Of a stretch of DNA of 64,000 nucleotides, positions 16,643 through 25,657 are shown piece by piece. Within the stretch, counting starts at the first letter, position 1. Each line of letters starts with the position of its first letter. The notes below the pieces were generated by a model. That model was not told where the DNA came from. It worked only from the letters and a program-made list of their open reading frames with translations, and ran no database searches. The stretch comes from Gloeobacter morelensis MG652769. Its GTDB lineage: Bacteria; Cyanobacteriota; Cyanobacteriia; Gloeobacterales; Gloeobacteraceae. Made by a program: the position numbers and the translations under genes. The stretch spans positions 186,001 through 250,000 of the forward strand of contig NZ_CP063845.1 in the NCBI RefSeq assembly GCF_021018745.1, given 5' to 3'.

Positions 16643-17671
16643 ATGTCAGCAAAAGGGGAGCGCAGGCGGTTTATCCAGCGTTTCGCGGCGGGGGCGGCGA
16701 TGCTCGCGGCCGGTCAGGCGCTGACGGCGCAGAGGGGGCAGGCCCAGGGGGCGATCCCGCGCCGTCCGTTCGGCAAGACGGGCGTGCAGGTGTCGATTAT
16801 TGGAATAGGCGGCTACCACCTGGGTTCGGCCACAAGCGATGCGCAGGCCGTCCGGATTGTGCACGCGGCGATGGATGCGGGGGTCAATTTTCTAGATAAC
16901 GCCTGGGAGTACCACGATGGCCTGAGTGAGGAGCGCATGGGCAAGGCGCTCAGCGGCGGCAGGCGACAGCAGGCGTTCTTGATGAGCAAAGTCTGCACCC
17001 ACGGCCGGGACCGCAAAGTGGCCATGGGCCAGCTCGAAGAATCGCTCAAACGCCTGGGGACCGATTATCTCGATCTCTGGCAGGTCCACGAAGTGATCTA
17101 CGATAACGACCCGGATCTGCACTTTGCGGCCGGTGGGGTCATCGAGGCGCTGGATCTGGCGAAAAAACAGGGCAAAGCCCGCTACGTCGGCTTTACCGGC
17201 CACAAAGATCCGGCGATTCATTTAAAGATGCTTGCGAAAGGGTATCCCTTCGATGCCTGCCAGTTGCCCCTCAACTGCTTCGACGGCACTTTTCGCTCCT
17301 TCGAGCAGCAGGTGCTGCCGCGCCTGAACAGCCTGGGGATCGCCGCCATCGGTATGAAAAGTTTCGGCGGCAGCGGCGAGATGCTCAAAAAAGGTCTTCT
17401 CTCCCCAGCGGACGCGCTGCGCTACGCGATGAGCCTGCCCGTCGCCACTACTGTAAGCGGCATCGAATCGACGGCGATCCTGGAGCAAAATCTGCGGGTG
17501 GCCCAGGGCTTCGTACCCTTCGACCAGAAGCAACTGGCGGCGATGCGCTCGCAGTACGCGACGCTCGCAGCCGACGGCCGCTTCGAGCTGTACAAGACTT
17601 CCAAAAAGTACGACGGCCCCCCCGGCCGCGAGCAGCACGGTTTTCCCGCGGACAAAGAACTGGCTTCTTGA
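16643..17671 (+). CDS. Aldo/keto reductase with twin-arginine-like signal
   Basis: A 342-residue aldo/keto reductase. The N-terminus E-R-R-R-F-I-Q-R followed by A-A-G-A-A-M-L-A-A-G-Q-A looks like a Tat signal, so the enzyme is probably exported folded with its NADP(H). The barrel follows: R-P-F-G-K-T-G-V-Q-V-S, catalytic D-N-A-W-E-Y (Asp, Tyr), M-S-K-V (Lys), and W-Q-V-H-E (His), then G-x-K-S-F-G-G and the cofactor-end A-T-T-V-S-G-I-E-S. Substrate unknown. ATG 16643 has GGAAG 8 nt upstream; ATG 16628 is possible. It stands 83 nt after the DUF4385 gene. Confidence 0.85.
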   Translation: MSAKGERRRFIQRFAAGAAMLAAGQALTAQRGQAQGAIPRRPFGKTGVQVSIIGIGGYHLGSATSDAQAVRIVHAAMDAGVNFLDNAWEYHDGLSEERMGKALSGGRRQQAFLMSKVCTHGRDRKVAMGQLEESLKRLGTDYLDLWQVHEVIYDNDPDLHFAAGGVIEALDLAKKQGKARYVGFTGHKDPAIHLKMLAKGYPFDACQLPLNCFDGTFRSFEQQVLPRLNSLGIAAIGMKSFGGSGEMLKKGLLSPADALRYAMSLPVATTVSGIESTAILEQNLRVAQGFVPFDQKQLAAMRSQYATLAADGRFELYKTSKKYDGPPGREQHGFPADKELAS

Positions 17672-17692
17672 GCGTGCAGAACCTCACCCCGG

Positions 17693-18013
17693 TTAGCCGT
17701 TGCCACGCTCGCGGTCGCGGCGCAAAATGTAGTCGTTGATTGCTTCCTGGCGGCGGTTAGACGCCCGCAACTCTTCGATAGCCTCTTGCTGGCGCAAGCC
17801 CATGGCGCGCAATTCTTCGACAGTTCGGTCCAATCTTGCAGTAGTTGTGCGCAACTCCGTGATGGCGTCGACTGCCACATTGACGAACCGCTCGCCAACA
17901 CCCACCAACCGGTCGAGGTTCTGAGTGTTCGTCAGCGTGGCGGCCCGCAGTCCGGCTATCCACTCTCCATGCTGGTCAAGCCGCCCTTCGGCGCGGTCCA
18001 GACGCTCTTCCAT
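17693..18013 (-). CDS. Coiled-coil hypothetical protein
   Basis: A 106-residue protein consisting of heptad-like helix: E-E-R-L-D-R-A-E-G-R-L-D-Q-H then I-T-E-L-R-T-T-T-A-R-L-D-R-T-V-E and E-A-I-E-E-L-R-A-S-N-R-R-Q-E. No signal or membrane segment. Small coiled-coil proteins of this kind are common in cyanobacteria with no known role. GGAGC lies 8 nt before the ATG. It is convergent with the aldo/keto reductase. Confidence 0.6.
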   Translation of the reverse strand: MEERLDRAEGRLDQHGEWIAGLRAATLTNTQNLDRLVGVGERFVNVAVDAITELRTTTARLDRTVEELRAMGLRQQEAIEELRASNRRQEAINDYILRRDRERGNG

Positions 18014-18230
18014 CGCAAATGCTCCTAGTCGTCTCCCTACTTGCTTCTCTATCTAACCGATTTGCCCAGGAGCAACCACTATGTTTCCTTTGCGCCGGAC
18101 AAAGATCGGCACTGGCCGGCTTTTGCGAATCTCGCAACTGTTTTGCGCTCGGCGGGTCTGCCCGGCCCGACCTGCCGCCGATTCCTCTTCATCCTAGATA
18201 CTACAATCGGGCTGGTCACCGGATGAAACC

Positions 18231-18908
18231 GTGCTCAAGCTCTACCACCTGCCCATCTCCTTCAACTCCCGCCGCGTCTGGATTGCCCTGTTGGAGAAGG
18301 GCCTGCCCTTCGAGTCGATCGCCTTGCAACTCGACGGCGACCAGTGGCACGAAGACTTTCTCGCCCTGAACCCTTTTCACCACATTCCGGTGCTCGTCGA
18401 TGGCGGATTGCGGGTGCTCGAATCGCTCGCCATTCTCGACTACCTCGAAGCGAAGTACCCCACCCCTTCGCTGTTGCCCGCGCAACCGGAGGTGCTGGCA
18501 GTCGTGCGGATGGTAGAACTGGTGACGATCAACGAACTGGTGCCGCCTTTCGGGCTGCTCATCCGCCGCTCGATGGGCGCAGCGGTCGAAGCGGCCGCCG
18601 CCGAGCAGGCCAAAGCGCGCATCGCGACGGTACTGCACTTTTTTGAGCAACTGCTGGGGGAACAGGCGTACTTCGCAGGCGAGCAATTCACCCTGGCGGA
18701 AGTGGTGGCAGGAACGGTCGTGCCCCGGCTGCCGGGGGTGAACGTCTTGCTTGACGATTACCCGCAATTACAACTGTGGGGTCGGCGGTTAGCCCGGCGG
18801 CCCTCCTTTGCGCAGAGCGAACCGCAAGCGCCGGACCTGGCGGCCTTTCGCGCCCGGATGAAGGCCCTGTACGCCCGGGGAAATCCACGAACCGGTAGCC
18901 AAAATTGA
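18231..18908 (+). CDS. Glutathione S-transferase family protein
   Basis: A 225-residue GST-fold protein from GTG 18231. The thioredoxin-like N-domain is clear: L-K-L-Y-H-L-P-I-S-F-N-S-R-R-V-W with the active-site Ser/Asn region, N-P-F-H-H-I-P-V-L-V with the cis-Pro, and L-E-S-L-A-I-L-D-Y-L with the glutathione-contact Glu-Ser. The all-helical C-domain contains L-A-E-V-V-A-G-T-V. It conjugates glutathione to electrophiles or acts as a thiol transferase; class not assigned. Monocistronic by spacing. Confidence 0.85.
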   Translation: MLKLYHLPISFNSRRVWIALLEKGLPFESIALQLDGDQWHEDFLALNPFHHIPVLVDGGLRVLESLAILDYLEAKYPTPSLLPAQPEVLAVVRMVELVTINELVPPFGLLIRRSMGAAVEAAAAEQAKARIATVLHFFEQLLGEQAYFAGEQFTLAEVVAGTVVPRLPGVNVLLDDYPQLQLWGRRLARRPSFAQSEPQAPDLAAFRARMKALYARGNPRTGSQN

Positions 18909-19144
18909 GCACCATCGATGGATCGGGAAGCGGAGCAGTTTGAAGGCCTTGTACGAAGGGTGTGCCTGGAGTCGGCTGATAAGCGGGTTTCAGCCGGCTT
19001 CAGTCAAGCTCGTCGCACCCTGTGGTAAAGGTATTTTGGCCGAAGGCTTAAGCGCCGGGCAAACGGGCCTATGTAGATGCTGGTGTCCACCGCGGCACGT
19101 TCTCGTCTTTGCTGCCGAATCGAGAATGGGAGGAAAATGCGTCT

Positions 19145-20848
19145 ATGAAAGTTCTCAACTTGGCCCAGCCGAGCATCGCCGATATGCTGCACGAGCTGGC
19201 TGTGCGGTTACAGCCACTAGTATGGCAGTGGCACGTGATCCGTCGGGAAACGGCAATTACGCCTGCGGAGCGCAACACAAAGCTCGCCAGGTTGGAACGC
19301 GAGGCCAACCGCGCCGGTATGGTCGAGATGCACCGGTTGCTGCGTCACCTGTGCCGCCAGTACTGTAGTGCCCGCAACGTAGCCTGGGAGGGACGCTTCG
19401 ATGTGCAGGCGTTCGAGGAGGAGGTGCTGTTGCTGTTGCACGAGCGCCTGCCACAATTTGAACCCCAGCGGGGCCGATTCTCGACATGGTTGAGCAATCA
19501 CGTCCTGCAGGAGGTGTTCAGCAGTCTGCAGCGCCGGGTCAATCCCCGCTGGGGGCGGCCTGCGCCCGTCACGGAGCGGGGTCGTCAGCAGCGGCGCACA
19601 GCCCTACAACTCGCTCGGGCCGCATCGGCACCCCGGGGAACAAGTTCCGGCGGCGACCCACCGCCGGAACTGCTGGAGGGTATCGCCGACGATCGGTCGG
19701 GTATCGGGGATGGACTCCTGGAGCAGCAGTGCCGCGAGCAGTTTTTGCAGGCGGTGGACCGGCTGAGCGCAGCGGATCAATTGTTGCTCGAGCGCATCTT
19801 CCTGCGCGGTGAGGTCAAACAGGATGTTGCCCGCTCGATGGGCCGCTCCCCCGGGCGGATTTCCCAGAAGCTGGGTGAGATCAAAAAGCGACTGGCTGAG
19901 CTATTGGGGCCGGATTTTAACGACGAGTGCGGCGATACTCATTTTTGCTGCGATGCCCAGTGCCGCAGGAGCCGGGAGGTGGAGCCCAAGAGCGCGCCCG
20001 GCCCGCAAAGCGCCGGTGCGCCCGCGGCCTCGGACCGGCGGACGGCCGAGGATATGGCGGAGGCGATTCCGGAGTTGCTGCGCCGCAGCGGTTGGACTGG
20101 GAGCGCAGGAACCGTCCGCCCGTGCAGCGATCCGGCCGAGCAAGCCCTCTGGGACCAGCTGATGGCGAGGCCCGTGCCGCCCCGGGACAGGAGATGGTGG
20201 TATCTGGGAGCGATGGCGGCCGGGGTCGGTGTAGTGTTGCTCGCCGGTCTCGCCCGAATCGCCCCAACCCCTTCGCCCTCGACCGTGGCCGATGCACCGC
20301 CACCGCCCGAGCGGCCCGCGACCCGGCGCCCCCAGGCCGATCCGCCCCCGAAGGCCGCGCCCCGTTCCCCCGCCGCGCCGACGCCCCGGCAGACCCGAAA
20401 GCCGCAGGCCGTGGCCGAGCGACCGGCAGCCCGCCCCCGTCCTCAAAACAAACCGTCGGTTCCTCCTGCGGCACCGCGCTTGCCCGCGCCCCTCATCGCC
20501 ACCGGCCCCGAAAGAGTGGTGGTGCGGGGCGATACCGACAGCACCCACCGGGACTACGCCGCTACACTCTGCAAGGCGCTGGGCGAATTGCCACCCCTGC
20601 CTGGCGCCGACGGACCCACGGTGCTTGAGGTGCCCTTGTCGGCGGCGGCGGGCCAGGTCCACCTGGAAAAAGCGCCCGAGGTACTCATCTCCGGCGGCGC
20701 GGAGCAGGATGCGGCACTGCTCGGGGCGGTAGAAGCGCTGCAGGCCAAAGGGTTGCCCGACTGGCCGGACGGCACAGAACGCACGGCGCGCTACTTGCTC
20801 ACCTTCGATAGCACCGAGAAGCAGCCTCTCGATTGCCGACCGGACTGA
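19145..20848 (+). CDS. Sigma-70-like DNA-binding domain fused to membrane anchor and exported C-terminal domain
   Basis: A 567-residue protein. The N-terminal 260 residues resemble a group-4-type sigma factor: region 2-like F-E-P-Q-R-G-R-F-S-T-W-L-S-N-H-V-L and region 4-like L-S-A-A-D-Q-L-L-L-E-R-I-F-L-R-G, then D-V-A-R-S-M-G-R-S-P-G-R-I-S-Q-K-L as a helix-turn-helix. Then a linker, a single membrane helix (W-W-Y-L-G-A-M-A-A-G-V-G-V-V-L-L-A-G-L), a long Pro/Ala/Arg-rich wall-spanning segment and a roughly 110-residue C-terminal domain, presumably periplasmic. A tethered sigma factor could be released by proteolysis on an outside signal. ATG 19145 follows AGGA; a three-codon ATG frame at 19137 overlaps it. 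Downstream genes encode secreted esterase and CHAT proteins, possible targets. Confidence 0.7.
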   Translation: MKVLNLAQPSIADMLHELAVRLQPLVWQWHVIRRETAITPAERNTKLARLEREANRAGMVEMHRLLRHLCRQYCSARNVAWEGRFDVQAFEEEVLLLLHERLPQFEPQRGRFSTWLSNHVLQEVFSSLQRRVNPRWGRPAPVTERGRQQRRTALQLARAASAPRGTSSGGDPPPELLEGIADDRSGIGDGLLEQQCREQFLQAVDRLSAADQLLLERIFLRGEVKQDVARSMGRSPGRISQKLGEIKKRLAELLGPDFNDECGDTHFCCDAQCRRSREVEPKSAPGPQSAGAPAASDRRTAEDMAEAIPELLRRSGWTGSAGTVRPCSDPAEQALWDQLMARPVPPRDRRWWYLGAMAAGVGVVLLAGLARIAPTPSPSTVADAPPPPERPATRRPQADPPPKAAPRSPAAPTPRQTRKPQAVAERPAARPRPQNKPSVPPAAPRLPAPLIATGPERVVVRGDTDSTHRDYAATLCKALGELPPLPGADGPTVLEVPLSAAAGQVHLEKAPEVLISGGAEQDAALLGAVEALQAKGLPDWPDGTERTARYLLTFDSTEKQPLDCRPD

Positions 20849-21205
20849 AGCCTCGCTAGAGCAGGTGTCAGGGTTGAAACGCCTGACACCTGGAGTTTAG
20901 GCGAGCGGCAGTTATCCGGGCACCTAAAAAGTGCTCCGGAGCGGTTTCAAGGTGCGCAAAATCAGGCGGCCAGTCGAAGCGTGGATGGGAAGCGCTTTTT
21001 CCCCTCAGCCCCGACCCCTATTCCAACAAACACTTTACCGATCAACTTGACAGTATTACAGCTAAAGTTCTCGCCCATTCGTCCTAGATAGAAGTTGAAT
21101 ACACGTTGGCGGCGATGTGAACCGCATTGCAAGGAAAGCAATGCGAGCACTCCCCAACTTCTGCTTCGGCATAGATAATCAATCAGCTCTACAGTGGAGG
21201 AATTC
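20849..21205 (+). other. 357-bp intergenic region upstream of GDSL gene
   Basis: No gene seen. It holds the perfect hairpin at 20862-20892, a second small hairpin with arms GCATTGC at 21123-21143, and a segment at 21078-21099 that resembles one upstream of the Cys-rich protein gene (25461-25482). The ribosome-binding site GGAGG at the right end serves the ATG at 21206. A long leader or regulated promoter is likely. Confidence 0.5.
20862..20892. repeat. Perfect inverted repeat, terminator-like hairpin
   Basis: Arms CAGGTGTCAGG and CCTGACACCTG (11 bp, perfect) with a 9-nt loop, 14 nt after the stop of the sigma-like gene. There is no clear T-run after it, so termination is possible but not sure. 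The left arm with its flank CTAGAGCAGGTG recurs just after the stop of the gene ending at 39305 (minus strand), so it may be a dispersed element. Confidence 0.55.
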
Positions 21206-22237
21206 ATGATGTTTAACCCCTCTCGATCGGCAGGCGCTTGCCTGCTACTCGCTGCAAGCGCAGCAGCCTTTGTGGCGGCGGCTCCAATGGCTGCCCATGC
21301 CCGAACCATCGACACGATCACCGAAAACAATGCGCTCTCCAATTCCACCGGCAGACGCACCGTTGATGTCGGTTCAATTGCTCCCCAAAAACTGGATCCG
21401 CAGGACGTCGATGGTGTTTACGTGTTTGGGGACAGTCTGGTCGATACCGGAAACGTCTTCAACGCAAACGGCGGTGTGTTTCCCCCCAGCCCACCGTACT
21501 TTCTGGGTCGCTTCTCCAACGGTCCGCTCTGGATCGAGAATATCCTGGCCCCCCTGGGCATCAACCTGGTGCCCAGTACCACGGCGGGAGGGCAAAACTT
21601 TGCCTTTGGCGGTGCTCCCTCGGGCTTTTTCTTGGAGCAGCCCATTGCTCCTGGTGGCCCACCCCCGGAGACGCCGGGCCTGCTCTACCAGCTTGGTATC
21701 TTCACTCAGCCGGCGCCACAGGTCACACCCCAGACGCTCTACTTCATCTCCGCAGGCAGCAACGATTTGCTGAACGATTTTCTGGCCAATCGCGAACTGG
21801 ACTATAACGTTCCGGTCCAGAACCTGACCACCGCGGTGGCAACGCTATACGCCTACGGTGCGCGCAATATCGTCATCAGCAACATCCCGGATCTTAGCCG
21901 GGCTCCGCTCACCCAGGTCAACCCGGGCGAATTGCCTGCGCTGAAAGATCAGATCAAGCTTGCTAACAAGTACATCAACATCGCCCTGAAGGATTTGAAA
22001 AAGTCACGACCCGATCTGAACACCATCCTCCTGGACTTCTACACCAGATTCAACAAGTTTCTCGATGCTCCCCAAGACTACGGCCTCACGAACACCACCT
22101 CGCCCTGTCTGACGGCCGTGGCGGTGTGTGCGAACCCCGATGAATACCTGTTCTGGGACGAAGTGCACCCGACGGCTGCCGTCGGGCAGGAGCTGGCGGA
22201 GTTTTTCACCAGTACGATCTTTACATCAAGTCCCTAG
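21206..22237 (+). CDS. Secreted GDSL-type esterase/lipase
   Basis: A 343-residue exported hydrolase. Signal peptide: hydrophobic Ala-rich stretch ending A-A-H-A-R. Block I is Y-V-F-G-D-S-L-V-D-T-G-N with the catalytic Ser; block II has G-G-Q-N-F-A-F-G-G; block III I-S-A-G-S-N-D-L; block V F-W-D-E-V-H-P-T with catalytic Asp and His. This is the plant/bacterial GDSL layout with all catalytic residues present. ATG 21206 has GGAGG 6 nt upstream. It acts outside the inner membrane on ester substrates. No autotransporter domain: the chain ends with the catalytic domain. Confidence 0.88.
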   Translation: MMFNPSRSAGACLLLAASAAAFVAAAPMAAHARTIDTITENNALSNSTGRRTVDVGSIAPQKLDPQDVDGVYVFGDSLVDTGNVFNANGGVFPPSPPYFLGRFSNGPLWIENILAPLGINLVPSTTAGGQNFAFGGAPSGFFLEQPIAPGGPPPETPGLLYQLGIFTQPAPQVTPQTLYFISAGSNDLLNDFLANRELDYNVPVQNLTTAVATLYAYGARNIVISNIPDLSRAPLTQVNPGELPALKDQIKLANKYINIALKDLKKSRPDLNTILLDFYTRFNKFLDAPQDYGLTNTTSPCLTAVAVCANPDEYLFWDEVHPTAAVGQELAEFFTSTIFTSSP

Positions 22238-22444
22238 GCCAAGGGAGGCAGGATCTCAGCGCCAGGCTTCAATGATTGATTCAGGCTGCCGCAACTGCGG
22301 GTCTACAGTTCGACCGGACAATCCCCCACGGGGCAAAGACCAGTCGCAGCGCTCTCGTTTGTTGGGGTGGCCTAACATCAGAATGCATATCTTCTGCAGG
22401 CAGGTCTACTATTTAGTGTGAAAGTTCGTGGATCCTGCAGGGGT

Positions 22445-25267
22445 ATGCTCTTATCCGTCGCTCTGCGTTGTACCGCCCGACGGTGGGCCTGTGCTCTGTC
22501 CCTGGTGGCGAGCCTAGCGCTTGGGTGTCCCCTCTCCGCCTGGGCGCAACCGGCAGCGGCACAAGCGCCGGGCGGGGAGTTGGCGGAAGCCGGACGGCTG
22601 GACGAGCAGAGTGTGAAGCTGCGGGAGGCAGGCCGGTACGTCGAGGCCCAGCCCTTGGCCGAACAGGCCCTGGCCATCCGCGAAAAAGCCCTGGGACCGG
22701 AGCATCCGGATGTCGCCAAAAGCCTCAACAATCTGGCCGTCCTGTACTGGAATAGAGGCGATTTTATCGGGGCTGAGCCGCTGCACAAGCGTGCCCTGAC
22801 TATCCGCGAAAAAGCCCTGGGGCCGGAGCATCCGGATGTCGCCAAAAGCCTCAACAATCTGGCTGTCCTGTACATAGACCAGGGCGATTTTGCCGGGGCC
22901 GAGCCGCTCCTCAAGCGTTCTTTGGCCATCCGCGCAAAAGCTCTGGGGCCGGAGCACCCGGATGTCGCCAAAAGCCTTAACAATCTGGCCAACCTGTATG
23001 CAGATCGGGGCGATTATGCCGGGGCCGAGTCCCTGTACAGGCGCGCCCTGGCCATTTGGGAGAAATCCCTGGGGCCGGAGCACCCGGAGGTGGGCAAGAG
23101 CCTTAACAATCTGGCCGTCGTGTATACAGAACGGGGCGATTTTGCTGGGGCCGAGCCGCTTCTTAAGCGCACTTTGGCCACCCGGGAGAAAGCCCTGGGG
23201 CTCCAGCACCCGGAGGTGGCCAGGAGCCTCGTCAACCTGGCCAACCTGTACTGGGCCCAGGGCGATTACGCCCGAACCGAGCCGCTCTTCCAGCGCGCTC
23301 TGCCTATCTGGGAGAAATCCCTGGGGCCGGAGCACCCGTACGTGATCAGGGGCCTCGCCAACCTGGCCGACCTGTACTCCGATCGGGGGGATTTCGCCGC
23401 GGCCGAGCCGCTCTTCCAGCGCGCCCTGGCCCTGTTTGAGAAAATCCTCGGGTTCCAGCACCCGGAGATGGCCACAGGCTACTACCAGCTGACCCGTCTG
23501 CGCCTGCGGCAAGATCAACCCGACGACGCCCGCCGGACCCTCCAGCGGGCCCTCGCCATCCAGGAACACAACCTCTCCCTCAACCTCCCCGTTGCTTCTC
23601 AACAGCGCAACCTCGCCTACCTCGCCTCCTTCAAAAACACCGCCGACCTCGCCCTCTGGCTCCACCTCCACCGCCTGCAAGCGGACCCCGAGGCCGCCCG
23701 CCTCGCCCTCTCCGCCGCCCTCAGCCGCAAAGGCCGGGTGCTGGAGGAGGCCACCCTCGCCCTCCTCCGCCTGCGCCGCCGCCTGCCTTTTGAGAGCCAG
23801 CAGCCGCTGCAACGGTTGGCCGAGGCGCGCGCCCAGCTGGCCGCCCTCGTCTTCCAGGAGTCCTCCACCTCGCCCCCCGAGCAGTACCAGGTTCAGGTGG
23901 GTGCACTGCGCACCCGGGTGCGCCAGCTAGAGGACGACTTGGCCGAGTCCGGCGCCGCTCTGCGCGCCCTCACCCGCCCGCTCACCCTGCAGGCCGTCCA
24001 GCAAGTCCTGCCCAAGGAGGCCGTGCTCGTCGAGTTCGTGCTCTACCGCCCCTTGAATCCCAGGGCGGCCACCCCTGCCCAGGCTTTCGGATCGCCCCGC
24101 TACGCCGCCTACGTGCTACCGCCTTCGGGGCCACCCCGCGGCGTCGATCTGGGGGAAGCCAAACAGATAGACGCGCTTATCCGCTTCTGGCGCTCCTGGT
24201 TGCTCGATCCGACTGCCCCCATCGATGGCCGGGTCCACAAGCTTGCCCGCCTGCTGCACCAAAAACTGCTCGCTCCCCTGGGCGACCTCCAGGACAACAA
24301 GCACCTGCTCATCGCCCCCGACGGACAGCTCAACACCCTGCCCTTCGCCGCCCTCGTGGGAGAAGACGGCCGGGCGCTGCTACAGAAGCACACCTTCACC
24401 TACCTCGTCTCCGGTCGGGAGCTTCTGCGGCTGGCGCAAGCCGCACCGCCTCCCCAGTCCCCGGCGCTGGTGTTGGGGGGGCCGGACTTCGCCCGCGCCG
24501 CTACCGACCCACTGCCTGCGGCCCGACCCACCCCGGTGGGACACCCGGCCAATGCGAGCACCGGGTCTGCGGCGGCGAAGACGCGCTGGGCACAGAACCT
24601 GCGCTCCTCTGACTTGATGGGCTTCTCCCTCCCCCCCCTGCCCGGGGCGGCGCAGGAGGCCAGAACGATTGCCCGGCTGCTGGGCATTCCTGCAACTCAA
24701 TTGCTCACCGGAGCCCGGGCCACAGAGAACGCCCTGAAGGCCGCCCGCTCCCCGGCCCTGCTGCACCTGGCCACCCACGGCTTCTTTCTGCAGGACCAGG
24801 ACACCGCGCCGGTTGGGGTGGGAGCGCAGGAGGCGCTCTTGCGCTCCGGGGTGGCCCTGGCCGGCTTCAACGCCCGCTCCTCCGGCAGCGAAGACGGCAT
24901 GCTCACCGCCCTCGAAGCCCAGGGACTGGACCTGGAGGGCACCGAGCTTGCAGTATTGTCGGCCTGCCAGAGTGGGGCAGGAGCGGTGGTGGGCGGCGAA
25001 GGGGTGCAGGGGCTCAGGCGGGCCCTGGCGCTGGCGGGCACCAGGAGCCAGGTGTTGACGCTGTGGCAGGTGGAGGACCGGACGACGGCGGAGCTGATGG
25101 AGCGGTTCTACCGGGGGTTGGTGGCGGGGCTGGGGCGCTCGGAGGCATTGCGGCAGGCGCAACTGGCGGTGGCGGCTCAGCCGGGTCGAGCCCACCCGTA
25201 CTGGTGGGGTTCTTTCGCGGCTTCGGGGGACTGGCGATCGGTGCGATTGTCTAAGCTGGGAGGCTGA
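22445..25267 (+). CDS. Exported TPR-CHAT protein (caspase-like peptidase domain)
   Basis: About 940 residues. Signal peptide in the first 35 residues (L-V-A-S-L-A-L-G-C-P-L-S-A-W-A-Q). Then eight 42-residue kinesin-light-chain-type TPR units (L-N-N-L-A-x-L-Y-x-x-x-G-D-F-x-G-A-E-P-L), a helical linker, and a C-terminal CHAT domain with catalytic His778 in L-A-T-H-G-F and Cys841 in L-S-A-C-Q-S-G, followed by W-Q-V-E-D-R-T-T and H-P-Y-W-W-G-S-F. CHAT domains are clan CD cysteine peptidases related to caspases and separase. Secretion sets it apart from cytoplasmic CHAT defence proteases. ATG 22445 is chosen because the signal peptide starts there; GTG 22418 is also in frame. Confidence 0.88.
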   Translation: MLLSVALRCTARRWACALSLVASLALGCPLSAWAQPAAAQAPGGELAEAGRLDEQSVKLREAGRYVEAQPLAEQALAIREKALGPEHPDVAKSLNNLAVLYWNRGDFIGAEPLHKRALTIREKALGPEHPDVAKSLNNLAVLYIDQGDFAGAEPLLKRSLAIRAKALGPEHPDVAKSLNNLANLYADRGDYAGAESLYRRALAIWEKSLGPEHPEVGKSLNNLAVVYTERGDFAGAEPLLKRTLATREKALGLQHPEVARSLVNLANLYWAQGDYARTEPLFQRALPIWEKSLGPEHPYVIRGLANLADLYSDRGDFAAAEPLFQRALALFEKILGFQHPEMATGYYQLTRLRLRQDQPDDARRTLQRALAIQEHNLSLNLPVASQQRNLAYLASFKNTADLALWLHLHRLQADPEAARLALSAALSRKGRVLEEATLALLRLRRRLPFESQQPLQRLAEARAQLAALVFQESSTSPPEQYQVQVGALRTRVRQLEDDLAESGAALRALTRPLTLQAVQQVLPKEAVLVEFVLYRPLNPRAATPAQAFGSPRYAAYVLPPSGPPRGVDLGEAKQIDALIRFWRSWLLDPTAPIDGRVHKLARLLHQKLLAPLGDLQDNKHLLIAPDGQLNTLPFAALVGEDGRALLQKHTFTYLVSGRELLRLAQAAPPPQSPALVLGGPDFARAATDPLPAARPTPVGHPANASTGSAAAKTRWAQNLRSSDLMGFSLPPLPGAAQEARTIARLLGIPATQLLTGARATENALKAARSPALLHLATHGFFLQDQDTAPVGVGAQEALLRSGVALAGFNARSSGSEDGMLTALEAQGLDLEGTELAVLSACQSGAGAVVGGEGVQGLRRALALAGTRSQVLTLWQVEDRTTAELMERFYRGLVAGLGRSEALRQAQLAVAAQPGRAHPYWWGSFAASGDWRSVRLSKLGG
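22607..23600 (+). repeat. 126-bp tandem coding repeats (TPR units)
   Basis: Eight in-frame units of 126 bp encoding the TPR array. Units 2 to 4 are close to identical at DNA level around the G-P-E-H-P-D-V-A-K-S-L-N-N-L codons, a sign of recent duplication or gene conversion; the outer units have diverged. Confidence 0.85.
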
Positions 25268-25657
25268 GAGGTCGGGACGGTGACGGCGCGGGCGGCAACA
25301 CTTGCACAAAGTGGCGAAGCCGCCGGTCCGCCATCGCCCTGGGCGGGTTGCGCACGGGTGATGAGCTGAGAGCCAGGGATATCGACTACCCCAGTACTCG
25401 CCTAGGCCAGCGGTCTGGATTTGACCACGTTTCTCACTTTTTCACTACAGTCGTTATCCGTTCGGCCCATGTAGAAGGTGAAGGAGCAGGGGCAACGGTG
25501 AGCACCCGCTTCTCAAGCCTTCAGGCATTTCTCAACTCGACACCTTGCCGGGAAGCCCCCAAGCGGGGACATTCCGCTGCAAGTCAGCGCGTCCGCGCCG
25601 CCGAGAGCAGACAGAAACGCTCACCAATACACACCTACTCTCTAGGAGATTTCAATC
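25268..25657 (+). other. 390-bp intergenic region upstream of Cys-rich protein gene
   Basis: No gene seen. It contains TTCGGCCCATGTAGAAGGTG at 25461-25480, similar to a segment before the GDSL gene, and ends with a strong AGGAG (about 25645) serving the ATG at 25658. A promoter and long leader are likely here. Confidence 0.45.

Noticed and set aside
18081-18197. 38-codon frame with AGGAG upstream, before the GST gene
   Set aside because: Arg/Ser-rich translation with no helix or family likeness; probably chance.
19137-19148. Three-codon ATG frame overlapping the start of the sigma-like gene (ATGA)
   Set aside because: Could be a coupling mini-frame, but one instance this short is not evidence.
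22607-23600. Regular 126-bp repeats considered as a CRISPR-like array
   Set aside because: Repeats are in frame, contiguous and encode TPR units; no spacers.
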